A stretch of 41,259 nt of DNA from NCBI GenBank assembly GCA_964629825.1, contig CAZVUW010000016.1, positions 1 through 41,259 on the forward strand, in the 5' to 3' direction. This DNA comes from CAZVUW01 sp964629825 (GTDB lineage Bacteria; Actinomycetota; Nitriliruptoria; Euzebyales; Egibacteraceae). Below the pieces are notes generated by a model. It was not told the origin of the DNA. It was given only the letters and a program-made list of their open reading frames with translations, and made no database searches. How positions within the stretch are numbered: position 1 is the first letter of the stretch; each line of letters starts with the position of its first letter. Shown piece by piece: positions 1 to 7,615 of this stretch. The position numbers and the translations under genes are program-made.

Positions 1-42
1 GGAGTCTAGGGGAGGCTCCACCGGGCGAGAAGGTCTATATAG

Positions 43-228
43 GGCGGCTACCGCTGGCGCTACTTGAGCCGCTATATGAGGCGGCTACCGCTGGCGCTAC
101 TTGAGCCGCTATATGGGGCGGCTACCGCTGGCGCTACTTGAGCCGCTATATGAGGCGGCTACCGCTGGCGCTACTTGAGCCGCTGTATGGGGCGGCTACC
201 GCTATCGCTACTTGAGCCGCTATTGGGG
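43..228. repeat. 37-bp tandem repeat, five copies, each able to form a hairpin
   Basis: Five head-to-tail copies start at 43, 80, 117, 154 and 191, an exact 37-base period. Copies 1-4 are nearly identical; copy 5 differs inside and at its end. Each copy holds GCGGCT near its start and AGCCGC near its end, so it can fold on itself, and the AGCCGC of one copy can also pair with the GCGGCT of the next across an 8-base loop. Copies end alternately in ATATGA and ATATGG/GTATGG, hinting at a 74-base higher-order unit. The period is not a multiple of three, so the repeat is not coding. It starts 16 bases past the stop of the L,D-transpeptidase gene and may act as its terminator region (inference). 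Confidence 0.95.
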
Positions 229-243
229 CTTGCGCCCGGCCGG

Positions 244-1317
244 TCAGCCGGTGGCCACGGCCGCCTCGGTCGACTCGGTGGGCGGCGCCGTCGGCTCCGG
301 CGTCGGCTCCGGCTGGTCGGTCGGAGTCGGGTCCGGAGTCGGCGTCGGCTCGGTGGTCGGGGTGGGGTCCGGCTGCGGGGCCGGGGCCGGGGCGGGCGCC
401 GGCTGCGGGGCGGGGGCGGACGCGGGAGTCTGCGGCGTCGTGGCCGGGGTGTCACCGGCGGGGGTGTCCGTGCCCGCGGCGGCGCTGCCGCGCTCGAACG
501 TGTGCGTCCCGCCGTAGATGATCACGGTCGTGCCGTCGGAGACCTGGTCGGCGAGCCACACCGCATCCGGGCGGGTCACGCGGATGCAGCCGTGGCTGGC
601 CGGGTAGGCCGGCACGGAGTTGGAGCCGTGGATCGCCCAGCCCCGGTAGAAGTACAGCGGGTCGTAGAGGGTCCCGAGCGGGGCGTTGCGCACGCCCCGG
701 ATGCGCCGCTCGATCTGGAAGGTCCCAACCGGGGTCAGGCTGCGCGCGGTGCCCCCGCTGGCGGTGCGGTAGGTCTGGCCGCTGCCGGAGCTGACGGGGA
801 GGATCCGCACCAGCTCGCCGCCCTTGACCAGGTAGAGGACCTGCTTGGTGAGGTCGACCTCGATGCGCGTCGCCGGCCCGCCCTTCAGCTGGGGCGTGAC
901 GGGGTTCTCAAGCGCGGCGAGCGTCGCGGGCCCGACCACGCCGTCGACGGCCAGCCCGTTGACCTTCTGGAACGCCATCACCGCGCTGATGGTCGCGGGC
1001 CCCGCCTCCCCGTCGATCGCGCCGATGTAGTAGCGCAGCTCCGTGAGGCGCTGCTGCACGGCGGCGACGTCGTAGCCCTCCTCGGAGGTCGGCTCCGGCG
1101 TCGGCTCGGGCGTGGGCTCCGGTGTGGGGGTGGGCGTCGGCGTCGGCGTCGGCGTCGGAGTTGGCGTCGGCTCCGGGGTGGTCTCCGTCGCCGGGACGGT
1201 CGGGAGGTCGTCCAGCGCGACCTCGTGGGTGGGCTCCCTGCGCGCGGCGAGTCCCACGCCCACCGTGGACAGCACCAGGCCGACGACGAGGGCTGCGAGC
1301 AGCAGGCGGTTTCTCAC
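244..1317 (-). CDS. Secreted L,D-transpeptidase (YkuD) with peptidoglycan-binding domain and two Pro-Thr-rich segments
   Basis: Predicted cell-wall cross-linking enzyme, 357 aa. Residues 1-25 are a signal peptide or anchor (RNR then a hydrophobic stretch). Residues 44-77 are a Pro-Thr/Pro-Glu repeat that could span the wall. Residues 82-136 match a PG_binding_1 domain (AVQQRL, GVVGPATL). Residues 150-269 form the YkuD catalytic domain, with His230 and the SHGC motif at 241-244, Cys244 being the nucleophile by family knowledge. Residues 277-357 are a second Pro/Ala/Thr-rich tail, unusual after a YkuD domain. The GTG start at 1317 is supported by AGGAG a few bases upstream. The gene stands alone after meaB with its own 156-bp upstream region, in which no promoter is clear. 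It forms 3-3 (L,D) cross-links or attaches proteins to the wall; which of these cannot be told here. Confidence 0.93.
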   Translation of the reverse strand: MRNRLLLAALVVGLVLSTVGVGLAARREPTHEVALDDLPTVPATETTPEPTPTPTPTPTPTPTPTPEPTPEPTPEPTSEEGYDVAAVQQRLTELRYYIGAIDGEAGPATISAVMAFQKVNGLAVDGVVGPATLAALENPVTPQLKGGPATRIEVDLTKQVLYLVKGGELVRILPVSSGSGQTYRTASGGTARSLTPVGTFQIERRIRGVRNAPLGTLYDPLYFYRGWAIHGSNSVPAYPASHGCIRVTRPDAVWLADQVSDGTTVIIYGGTHTFERGSAAAGTDTPAGDTPATTPQTPASAPAPQPAPAPAPAPQPDPTPTTEPTPTPDPTPTDQPEPTPEPTAPPTESTEAAVATG

Positions 1318-1473
1318 GGTTGCTCCTGTGTTCCCGACGGGACCGACTTCTCAATGCGTTGACGCCTGGAGGAACCGGGAGGTTGCCGCCAGTCGCGAGA
1401 TTAGGTAGCGGTCTGCGACGTCACCTCGACCGTTAGTACAACGGCCGACACGCTGCGCAGGTTGAGCGGCAGG

Positions 1474-2421
1474 TCAGGAGTCGAGGGCGGCGAGCAGCTC
1501 GTCCGCGGCCCGGTAGGGATCGATCTCGCGGGCGGCGGTGCGGCGGGCCAGCTCCTCGATGCGCTGGCCATCCTCGGCGGCCGCGAAGCGCCGCCGCACC
1601 TCCCCCAGCGCCAGCTCGCGCAGCTGCAGCCGCGCCCGGTCCAGGCGACGCTGCTCGAGCGCGCCGCTGGACTCGAGCCAGGCGTGGTGGTCGTCGATGG
1701 CCTGGCGCAGCTCGTCGACCCCTTCACCGGTGGAGGCGATCGTCTTGCGGATCGGTGCGACCCACCCGTCGTCGTGCGCCGCGAGGGCCTGCATGTCACG
1801 CAGCTCGCGGACGGTGCGGTCCGCTCCGTCGCGGTCGGCCTTGTTGACGCAGAACACGTCGGCGACCTCGAGGATGCCGGCCTTGGCCGCCTGGATCGCA
1901 TCGCCCATCCCGGGCGCCAGGGCCACGACGGTCGTGTCGGCGACAGCGGCGATCTCGACCTCGGCCTGTCCGACCCCGACGGTCTCGACGATCACGACGT
2001 CGAAGCCGGCGGCATCCAGCACCAGCAGCGCCTGCGGAGTCGCCCATGACAGGCCGCCGAGGTGGCCGCGGCTGGCCATCGAGCGTATGAACACGCCGTC
2101 ATCCAGGGCGTGGTCCTGCATGCGGACGCGGTCGCCGAGGAGCGCGCCGCCCGAGAACGGCGACGACGGGTCGACGGCCAGCACCGCGACCGTGCGTCCC
2201 GTGGCCCGCCAGGAGCTGACCAGGCGGCTCGTCAGGGTCGACTTCCCGACCCCGGGCGAGCCGGTGATCCCGACCAGCTGGGCGCGCCCGGTCGCGGGGT
2301 GGATCGCGGCGACAACCTCGCGCAGCTGCTGCTCGGAGCCGTCCTCGACCCGGGTGAGCGCGCGCGCGACCGCTCGCCGCTCACCGGCGAGCAGGCCGTC
2401 GATGAGCCCGCGGGTGTCCAC
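1474..2421 (-). CDS. meaB: Methylmalonyl-CoA mutase-associated GTPase MeaB (ArgK family)
   Basis: G3E P-loop GTPase, 315 aa, the usual length. Walker A GSPGVGKST lies at about residues 54-62. The GVGQAEVE switch region and NKAD guanine-specificity motif are present, as is the family stretch DPSSPFSGGALLGDR. By family knowledge it chaperones adenosylcobalamin-dependent methylmalonyl-CoA mutase, gating cofactor loading and protecting it from inactivation in the cytosol. It starts with GTG at 2421, 21 bases after the thiolase stop, so the two are probably one transcript. I see no strong Shine-Dalgarno. The mutase itself is not in the window, but the epimerase of the same pathway is divergently encoded at 3853. 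Confidence 0.96.
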   Translation of the reverse strand: MDTRGLIDGLLAGERRAVARALTRVEDGSEQQLREVVAAIHPATGRAQLVGITGSPGVGKSTLTSRLVSSWRATGRTVAVLAVDPSSPFSGGALLGDRVRMQDHALDDGVFIRSMASRGHLGGLSWATPQALLVLDAAGFDVVIVETVGVGQAEVEIAAVADTTVVALAPGMGDAIQAAKAGILEVADVFCVNKADRDGADRTVRELRDMQALAAHDDGWVAPIRKTIASTGEGVDELRQAIDDHHAWLESSGALEQRRLDRARLQLRELALGEVRRRFAAAEDGQRIEELARRTAAREIDPYRAADELLAALDS

Positions 2422-2442
2422 TGCGCGACGTCGCCGACGCCG

Positions 2443-3630
2443 CTAGAGGGTCTCGATGATGAGCGCGTCGCCCTGGCCGCCGCCGCCGCACAGCGCCGCG
2501 GCGCCGCGACCGCCGCCGCGGTTGCGGAGCTCGTTGATCAGGCTGATCGTGATCCGCGCACCGGTGCAACCGATCGGGTGGCCCAGCGCGACCGCACCGC
2601 CGTTGACGTTGACCTTCTCCTCGTCGAGGTCCAGCAGCCTGGCCGAGTGCAGGGCGACCGCCGCGAAGGCCTCGTTGATCTCGTACAGGTCGAAGCCGCG
2701 CGGGTCGAGCCCGACGCGCCCGGCGGCCTTCTCGATCGCGGCCGCCGGCTGGTGGTGCAGCGACGGGTCCGGTCCGGCGACGGTCCCGTAGGCGACGACG
2801 CGCGCCAGCGGGGTGATGCCCAGCTCCTCGGCCCGGCTGCGCTCCATGAGGACGAGCGCGGCACCGCCGTCGGACACCTGGCTGGCGTTGCCCGCTGTGA
2901 TGGTGCCGTCCTCGGTGAACGCCGCCGTCAGCCGCGCGAGCGATGCCGCGGTCGTGCCCGGGCGCATGCCCTCGTCCTGCTCGACGACGACGGGATCGCC
3001 CTTGCGCTGCGGCACCTCGACCGGGACGACCTCGCCGTTGAAGCGGCCGTCCTTCCACGCGGTCAGGGCGCGCTCGTGGGAGCGGGCCGACCACTCGTCC
3101 TGCTCCTCGCGGGAGATGTTGTAGGTGCGGTTGGCCGCGTCCGAGCCGGCGCCCATGTGTCGGTCCTCGAAGGCGCACCACAGGCCGTCGTGGATGAGGG
3201 AGTCGACCAGCTGCCCGTTGCCCATTCGGTAGCCGAAGCGCGCCTTGGGCAGCAGGTAGGGCGCGTTGCTCATCGACTCCATGCCTCCGGCCACGACGAC
3301 ATCGGCCTCGCCCAGGCGGATCCACTGGTCGGCGAGGTTCACGGCCGTCATGCCGGACAGGCACACCTTGTTCACCGTCAGCGCCGGGACGCCCATGGCG
3401 ATGCCCGCCCGCGCGGCGGCCTGGCGAGCAGTGATCTGGCCCTGGCCGGCCTGCAGCACGTGGCCCATCACCACCTGCTCGACGTGCTCGCCGTCCAGAC
3501 CGGCGTTCTGGAGCGCGCCCGCGATGGCGCGGCCTCCGAGGTCTACGGCCTGCAGCGACGCCAGCCCGCCGCCGAACCTGCCGATCGGCGTGCGGGCGTA
3601 GCCGACGATCACGGCTTCTCGGGCGCTCAT
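2443..3630 (-). CDS. Acetyl-CoA C-acetyltransferase (thiolase)
   Basis: Condensing thiolase, 395 aa, the standard length. The acyl-accepting Cys90 sits in NKVCLSG, the catalytic His351 in GHPIGCTGAR and the second catalytic Cys381 in CGGGGQG; EINEAFA is present. It catalyses two acetyl-CoA to acetoacetyl-CoA, or the reverse in beta-oxidation; the sequence does not decide chain length. The GHPIGC variant has Cys where many family members have Ala. ATG at 3630 was chosen because it is preceded by GGGGGAG and begins the thiolase homology (REAVIVGYARTPIG). The reading frame stays open far upstream, but that extension only mirrors the opposite-strand epimerase and is not coding. First gene of a pair with meaB. 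Confidence 0.95.
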   Translation of the reverse strand: MSAREAVIVGYARTPIGRFGGGLASLQAVDLGGRAIAGALQNAGLDGEHVEQVVMGHVLQAGQGQITARQAAARAGIAMGVPALTVNKVCLSGMTAVNLADQWIRLGEADVVVAGGMESMSNAPYLLPKARFGYRMGNGQLVDSLIHDGLWCAFEDRHMGAGSDAANRTYNISREEQDEWSARSHERALTAWKDGRFNGEVVPVEVPQRKGDPVVVEQDEGMRPGTTAASLARLTAAFTEDGTITAGNASQVSDGGAALVLMERSRAEELGITPLARVVAYGTVAGPDPSLHHQPAAAIEKAAGRVGLDPRGFDLYEINEAFAAVALHSARLLDLDEEKVNVNGGAVALGHPIGCTGARITISLINELRNRGGGRGAAALCGGGGQGDALIIETL

Positions 3631-3840
3631 CTTCTCCCCCTGGGGCTCGACGCGGTCACCTGATTGTTCCAGACGGGCGCTCGAACCACGAAGGCGACCG
3701 CACGCGTCGGTGCGCCGGACAACCCCGGCGCCCGTCCGGCCATTCCCACCGGGGCGCCGGTGACGCCGAGCACCACGTCCCGGCGGGGTCTGCGAGGCCG
3801 CGCGGAGGGCCGCGCGGGAAGGCGTGCTCGGCCGCAGACC

Positions 3841-3846
3841 TAGACT
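3841..3846 (+). promoter_or_regulatory. Leaderless -10 box (TAGACT) for the epimerase gene
   Basis: TAGACT ends six bases before the ATG at 3853, and no Shine-Dalgarno lies between. A TANNNT box this close places transcription at or next to the start codon, the usual layout of leaderless actinobacterial mRNAs. The same 6-base spacing recurs at 4324 and 10276. No clear -35 is visible. Confidence 0.65.
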
Positions 3847-3852
3847 GCCGGC

Positions 3853-4296
3853 ATGATCCTGCAGCGCATCGACCACGTCGGGTACGCCGTCGAGGACCTC
3901 GAGGAGGCGATCGCCTACCACCAGCGGCTCTACGGCGCCGAGGTGGTCCACCGCGAGCGCATGGAGGTCGATGGCGTCAACGAGGCCCTGCTCGCCGTCG
4001 GCGAGAGCTTCATCCAGCTGCTGGAGCCGACCCATCCGGACACGCCGGTCGGCCGCTTCCTGGAGCGTCACGGCCCCGGCGTGCACCACATCGGCTACGG
4101 CGTCGCCGACGTCGACGCGACCTTCGCCCGCCTGCAGGAGCTGGGCGTGCGGCTGGTCGACGATCACCCCCGACCGGGCTCGCGCGGCTGCACCGTCGCC
4201 TTCATCCACCCGAAGGCCGCCATGGGGGTCTTGGTCGAGCTGGTCGAGGACCCGACCCTGGTCGAGGCCGCACAGGCCAGCCGCACCGACGGCTGA
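3853..4296 (+). CDS. mce: Methylmalonyl-CoA epimerase (VOC superfamily)
   Basis: 147 aa, normal family length, with two VOC (glyoxalase-like) half-modules. Its likely metal ligands are His8 (IDHVGYAV), Gln55 (FIQLLEP), His79 (HHIGYGV) and Glu129 (LVELVE), matching the His-Gln-His-Glu set known for this family. It interconverts (2S)- and (2R)-methylmalonyl-CoA between propionyl-CoA carboxylase and the B12-dependent mutase. It is transcribed away from the thiolase-meaB pair across a 222-bp gap, so the locus groups two propionate-pathway helper genes. Expression is probably leaderless (see 3841). A hairpin right after the stop codon suggests it is a single-gene unit. Confidence 0.94.
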   Translation: MILQRIDHVGYAVEDLEEAIAYHQRLYGAEVVHRERMEVDGVNEALLAVGESFIQLLEPTHPDTPVGRFLERHGPGVHHIGYGVADVDATFARLQELGVRLVDDHPRPGSRGCTVAFIHPKAAMGVLVELVEDPTLVEAAQASRTDG

Positions 4297-4298
4297 GC

Positions 4299-4322
4299 CC
4301 GCGGGCCGCATCCGGCCCGCGG
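4299..4322 (+). terminator. GC hairpin after the epimerase gene
   Basis: CCGCGGGCC (4299-4307) and GGCCCGCGG (4314-4322) form a perfect 9-bp stem with a 6-base loop, three bases past the TGA at 4294-4296. There is no T-run, as is common in high-GC bacteria. Its right arm ends two bases before the TACACT box of the next gene, so terminator and promoter are packed together. Confidence 0.7.
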
Positions 4323-4323
4323 C

Positions 4324-4329
4324 TACACT
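4324..4329 (+). promoter_or_regulatory. Leaderless -10 box (TACACT) for the 129-aa gene
   Basis: TACACT lies exactly six bases before the GTG at 4336, the same geometry as the box at 3841. No ribosome-binding site fits between. Confidence 0.62.
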
Positions 4330-4335
4330 CGGCCC

Positions 4336-4725
4336 GTGGGCCTGTTCGACCGCTTCCGCCGCCGCCGCGAGTCCTCGACGCAGCCTCGTGCGTCGGCTCG
4401 GTCGACGCGCGAGCTGAAGGAGTTCATGACCACCCGCGAGGGGGTCGAGGCCTTCATCGAGCCGCCCACCTCGGTCTATGCGATGACGCTGTGCCTCGTG
4501 GCGGGCGACGGCGAGCACATCCGCCGCGTCATCAAGGACGAGAAGCAGGCCAAGGAGCTGTGCAGCGCCCACGGCGTCCCCGTCTACGACGCCCGCATCG
4601 TCGGCTACCCCAAGCGGATGCGCGACTACGAGCGCGGCGTGCGCCAGCCCCGGATCGCGCTCGAGGACCTGCCGCCGCTCGAGGTGGCGGACCCGCGCGA
4701 GCAGGCCGAGGACCAGGAGGACTGA
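4336..4725 (+). CDS. Small conserved protein of unknown function
   Basis: 129 aa, cytosolic, no signal peptide or membrane segment. A basic N-terminus (MGLFDRFRRRR) is followed by a compact central region (about residues 30-105; TSVYAMTLCLV, YDARIVGYPKRMRDY) and an acidic, probably disordered tail. I do not recognise a named domain. It looks genuine: it has strong high-GC third positions, a leaderless promoter exactly placed at its GTG, and hairpins on both sides. It ends convergently with the cyclophilin gene at 4774. Confidence 0.8.
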   Translation: MGLFDRFRRRRESSTQPRASARSTRELKEFMTTREGVEAFIEPPTSVYAMTLCLVAGDGEHIRRVIKDEKQAKELCSAHGVPVYDARIVGYPKRMRDYERGVRQPRIALEDLPPLEVADPREQAEDQED

Positions 4726-4730
4726 CCGGC

Positions 4731-4750
4731 CGGGCGGCCGTGACCGCCCG
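4731..4750. terminator. Hairpin between convergent genes
   Basis: CGGGCGG (4731-4737) and CCGCCCG (4744-4750) make a 7-bp stem with a 6-base loop. It lies between the stops of the plus-strand 129-aa gene (4725) and the minus-strand cyclophilin (4774), so it could terminate both. Confidence 0.55.
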
Positions 4751-4773
4751 CGCCGATCCTGCGTCCTGCCGGC

Positions 4774-5322
4774 TCAGTCCAGCCGGATCGACTCGACGAA
4801 GCAGGTCTGCATCGGCGTCTCACCGCGCAGCGGCAGCGCGGCGATCCGGTCGACGACGTCCATGCCGGCGACCACCTCGCCGAACACCGAGTACTGCGGT
4901 GGCAGCCGCACGTCGTCCAGGCAGATGAAGAACTGGCTGCCGTTGGTGTCCGGACCGGCGTTCGCCATCGCCACGGTCCCGCGCGAGTACCCGCGGTTGC
5001 GGGCGGCGGCGAGCTCGTCGGGGAAGCGGTAGCCGGGGCCCCCGGTGCCGGTGCCGGTCGGGTCGCCCATCTGCACCACGAAGCCGGGCACGACCCGGTG
5101 GATGATGGTGGCGTCGTAGAAGCCCTCGGAGGCGAGGAAGGCGAAGTTGTTCGCCGTCCTCGGCGCCTCCTGGCTGTACAGCTCCACCTGGACGTCGCCG
5201 CAGCTCGTCTTGATGGTCGCCCGGTGGGTCAGGGCGTCATCGAGCACCTGCTCGGCCTGCCGATAGCTGGGCTTGTCGTCGCCGTAGCCGTCCGGCACCG
5301 ACGCTCCGCATGCGACGTCCAT
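4774..5322 (-). CDS. Cyclophilin-type peptidyl-prolyl cis-trans isomerase
   Basis: 182 aa. The cyclophilin core spans about residues 35-180: NNFAFLASEGFYD, the catalytic-arginine motif IIHRVVPGFVVQMGD, GTVAMANAGPDTNGSQFFI, and SVFGEVVAGMDVVD. It catalyses proline isomerisation during protein folding. The start at 5322 is supported by AGGAGG upstream. The roughly 30-residue N-terminus (CGASVPDG...) matches the spacing before the domain in the next gene but lacks a membrane segment, so this copy is probably cytosolic. It follows a membrane-anchored paralogue by 27 bases and is presumably co-transcribed. Confidence 0.93.
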   Translation of the reverse strand: MDVACGASVPDGYGDDKPSYRQAEQVLDDALTHRATIKTSCGDVQVELYSQEAPRTANNFAFLASEGFYDATIIHRVVPGFVVQMGDPTGTGTGGPGYRFPDELAAARNRGYSRGTVAMANAGPDTNGSQFFICLDDVRLPPQYSVFGEVVAGMDVVDRIAALPLRGETPMQTCFVESIRLD

Positions 5323-5349
5323 GTCGCCTCCTCCTGCTCGGGGTTGTGG

Positions 5350-6207
5350 CTAGGGGGCGCCGGTCTCGATGGTCACCGACTCCATGTAGATGCGCTCGGT
5401 GGGCGTCTCGCCCTCGACCTCGATCGCGCCGATCTCCTCGAGGACCTCCAAGCCCTCGACCACCTCGCCGAAGCGAGTGTAGGTGGGCTCGAGGGCGCCG
5501 CTGACGATGCCCTGGTGGAACTCCTCGTTGTAGACGAAGAAGAACTGGCTGCCGGCCGTGTTGGGACCGGAGTTGGCCATAGCGACGGCGCCCGCGCGGT
5601 AGCCGACGTCCTCGGCGGTCTCGAGCTCGTCGGTGAGGCTGTAGCCGATGTCCCAGGTGGCTTCGTTGGTGCCGGCACCGGTCTGGAGCGCGCCGATCGA
5701 GGTGGCGTTGCGGAAGATCTCGAGCCCGTCGAAGAAGCCCTCCTGGGCCAGGAACACGAAGCTGTTCACGGCCTCGGGGGTGTTCTCCTCGTCCAGGTCG
5801 ATGACGACCCGACCGCAGGAGGTCTCGATCACGGCGCGGTAGTCGACGCCGTCCTCGAGCACCTCTTCCGGAGCGTCGTAGGTGGACTTCTCCTCGCCCG
5901 CGTTGGCCGGCTCCTCGGCGCCGCAGGCGACGGGGCGCTCCTCCGGCTCCTCCGACTCGGAGGCGTCATCACCGGGGGACTCCGACGGCGACGGCGACGG
6001 CGACTGGAGCTCCTCGAGCAGCTCCGCGAGGTCCTCATCAGTGGGCTCGTCCTCGATGCTGATCCAGACCAGCACCCCACCGATCGCGATCACGACGGCG
6101 AGGACGATCATGGTGAAGATGGTCCGCTGGCGTTCCTGCCTGCGGGCGGCCTCGCGCTGGGCTTCGCGCTCGGCCTTGCGCTCCTTCTTCGTCTTCTTGC
6201 CGCTCAC
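5350..6207 (-). CDS. Membrane-anchored cyclophilin-like protein
   Basis: 285 aa. A Lys/Arg-rich N-terminus (KKTKKERKAER) precedes one transmembrane helix at about residues 29-51, so the rest probably faces outside. An acidic Ser/Pro linker follows (EDEPTDED, SPSPSPSESPGDD), then a cyclophilin domain from about residue 120 to the end. The domain is divergent: the usual HRVxPGFxxQGGD becomes FRNATSIGALQTG, keeping the arginine but losing the Pro-Gly-Phe, while GAVAMANSGPN and GSQFFF remain. It may bind rather than isomerise proline substrates, or act on secreted proteins. AGGAGG precedes the GTG start. First gene of the two-cyclophilin unit. Confidence 0.9.
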   Translation of the reverse strand: MSGKKTKKERKAEREAQREAARRQERQRTIFTMIVLAVVIAIGGVLVWISIEDEPTDEDLAELLEELQSPSPSPSESPGDDASESEEPEERPVACGAEEPANAGEEKSTYDAPEEVLEDGVDYRAVIETSCGRVVIDLDEENTPEAVNSFVFLAQEGFFDGLEIFRNATSIGALQTGAGTNEATWDIGYSLTDELETAEDVGYRAGAVAMANSGPNTAGSQFFFVYNEEFHQGIVSGALEPTYTRFGEVVEGLEVLEEIGAIEVEGETPTERIYMESVTIETGAP

Positions 6208-6290
6208 GGCGACCTCCTGTGGATCCTGCGCTCAGCCGGGCTCGCCACGGCCCGCGCCAGGTGCGCGACGGCCGCTGCGGCTCCGGGCCC

Positions 6291-7046
6291 CTAGATGCCG
6301 GCTGTCGTCAACCCGCCGTCGACCACCACCGTCTGCCCGGTGACATATGCGGCGCCGTCGGAGGCGAGGAAGGCGATGACGGCCGCAACCTCATGCGACT
6401 CGCCCCAGCGCTTCAGCGCCGAGCGCTCGACCATCGCGCGTTCGACCTCCGGCTTCGACCACAGCGGCTCGCTCAGCTCGGTCCTGATCCAACCGGGGGC
6501 GACGGCGTTGACACGCACGCCGAAGCCGCCCCACTCCGCGGCCGCGGTGCGCGTGAGCGACATCAAAGCCGCCTTGGACGCTCCGTAGGCCGACAACCCC
6601 GGAGAGGATGCCATACCCGCGGCGGACGCGACGTTGACTACGGCCCCTTTCCCCTGCTCGGACATGATCCGGCCCGCCTCCTGGAGAGCCCAGAAGACGG
6701 CCGTGAGGTTCAGCTTCAGGACCTTGTCGAAGCCCTCGGGGCGGGTCTGGGTGATCGGCGCCATGAAGCCGGTGCCGCCGGCGTTGTTCACCAGGACGTC
6801 CAGCCGGCCCAGATCGGTCGCGGCCTTGGAGACCATGTTGCGGACCTGCGACTCCTGGGCCATGTCGGTCGGGATGACCAGGGTGCGCACGCCCAGCTCC
6901 TCGCAGCGCGCGGCCGTGCGGTGGAGCGCGTCGACGCTGCGCGCAGCGAGCGCGACGTCGTGGCCGTCGCGGGCCAGGAGCACCGCCGTCTCGGCGCCGA
7001 TCCCCCTGCTGGCGCCCGTGATCAGCGCGACCCTGCGGTCAGCCAA
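6291..7046 (-). CDS. SDR-family oxidoreductase (FabG-like)
   Basis: Classical short-chain dehydrogenase, 251 aa: TGASRGIG cofactor motif (10-17), NNAG (87-90), Asn113, catalytic Ser141, Tyr154 and Lys158 (YGASK), and the C-terminal GQTVVVDGG typical of 3-oxoacyl-ACP/CoA reductase-like members. Substrate cannot be assigned; the 3-hydroxyacyl-CoA dehydrogenase nearby makes an acyl-CoA role plausible. The start is TTG at 7046, the only start codon between the preceding in-frame stop and the Rossmann motif. The gene lies 18 bases after the stop of the 101-aa gene, so the two are probably co-transcribed. Confidence 0.92.
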   Translation of the reverse strand: MADRRVALITGASRGIGAETAVLLARDGHDVALAARSVDALHRTAARCEELGVRTLVIPTDMAQESQVRNMVSKAATDLGRLDVLVNNAGGTGFMAPITQTRPEGFDKVLKLNLTAVFWALQEAGRIMSEQGKGAVVNVASAAGMASSPGLSAYGASKAALMSLTRTAAAEWGGFGVRVNAVAPGWIRTELSEPLWSKPEVERAMVERSALKRWGESHEVAAVIAFLASDGAAYVTGQTVVVDGGLTTAGI

Positions 7047-7064
7047 GATGCCCTCGGATCTGGG

Positions 7065-7370
7065 TCAGCCCGTCCCGGCCGAGCGCCTGACCTCCAGCCG
7101 CCAGCAGTGCCGGTGCCAGTGGCGACGCAGGTCGCTGTCGTGATCGGGCCAGACCACCACGTGGCTCTCTCCGCGCGCGACGGTGTTGCCGCACTCGGGG
7201 CAGATGTAGTCCTTGAGTGCCCGGCCCGCCGAGATGGCCCTCACCTGGTAGCCGTCCAGCTCGAGGTCGTCGTCCGTTCCGAGCTGCAGGCTCAGGTCGG
7301 CGATGTCCCGCATGGCCGCCGGGTCCTGCCAGGGACGAGTAGCGCGCTTCCGCCTGCTGCCTTTGCTCAT
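7065..7370 (-). CDS. Small Cys/His-rich (probable zinc-binding) protein
   Basis: 101 aa, cytosolic. Residues 1-15 are basic. The C-terminal half has CPEC (57-60) followed by HWHRHCW (84-90), a likely zinc-ribbon-like site, with a further His70. No named domain is recognised; similar short proteins with this CPEC...HRHC layout occur in actinobacteria to my recollection. The ATG at 7370 has GGGGA a short distance upstream. It leads the small operon with the SDR gene. Function unknown. Confidence 0.8.
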   Translation of the reverse strand: MSKGSRRKRATRPWQDPAAMRDIADLSLQLGTDDDLELDGYQVRAISAGRALKDYICPECGNTVARGESHVVVWPDHDSDLRRHWHRHCWRLEVRRSAGTG

Positions 7371-7615
7371 TCACATCCCCAAGTACGAGGTCCCCCAAGG
7401 ACACAGGTCCATCCGGCTGGCTGCCGGCCAGCGCGCGACCGCGGCGGCCACCGCGGGCTGTACCGGGACGTGGAGCTCGCGGCGCCTCCATCCAGGCAGG
7501 TGCGTACGAGCTCCACGAAGCGCACAGAGCGAGCCGTGGCGCGCGTGCAGTTCCTTCTCCCGCAGTATGACGCCTGCGACGGGAAAGGGCATGCCCCCCT
7601 ACGGGGCCGTTCGGC

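Noticed and set aside
1..228. CRISPR array at the left edge
   Set aside because: The copies are directly adjacent with no unique spacers, so this is a simple tandem repeat.
3631..4572. Long upstream extension of the thiolase frame
   Set aside because: It only mirrors the opposite-strand epimerase and 129-aa gene; a good Shine-Dalgarno and the family start are at 3630.
7371..7592. Minus-strand frame of 73 codons ending right before the 101-aa gene
   Set aside because: The composition is Arg/Ala-rich like random high-GC frames, no domain is visible, and it sits in the expected promoter region.
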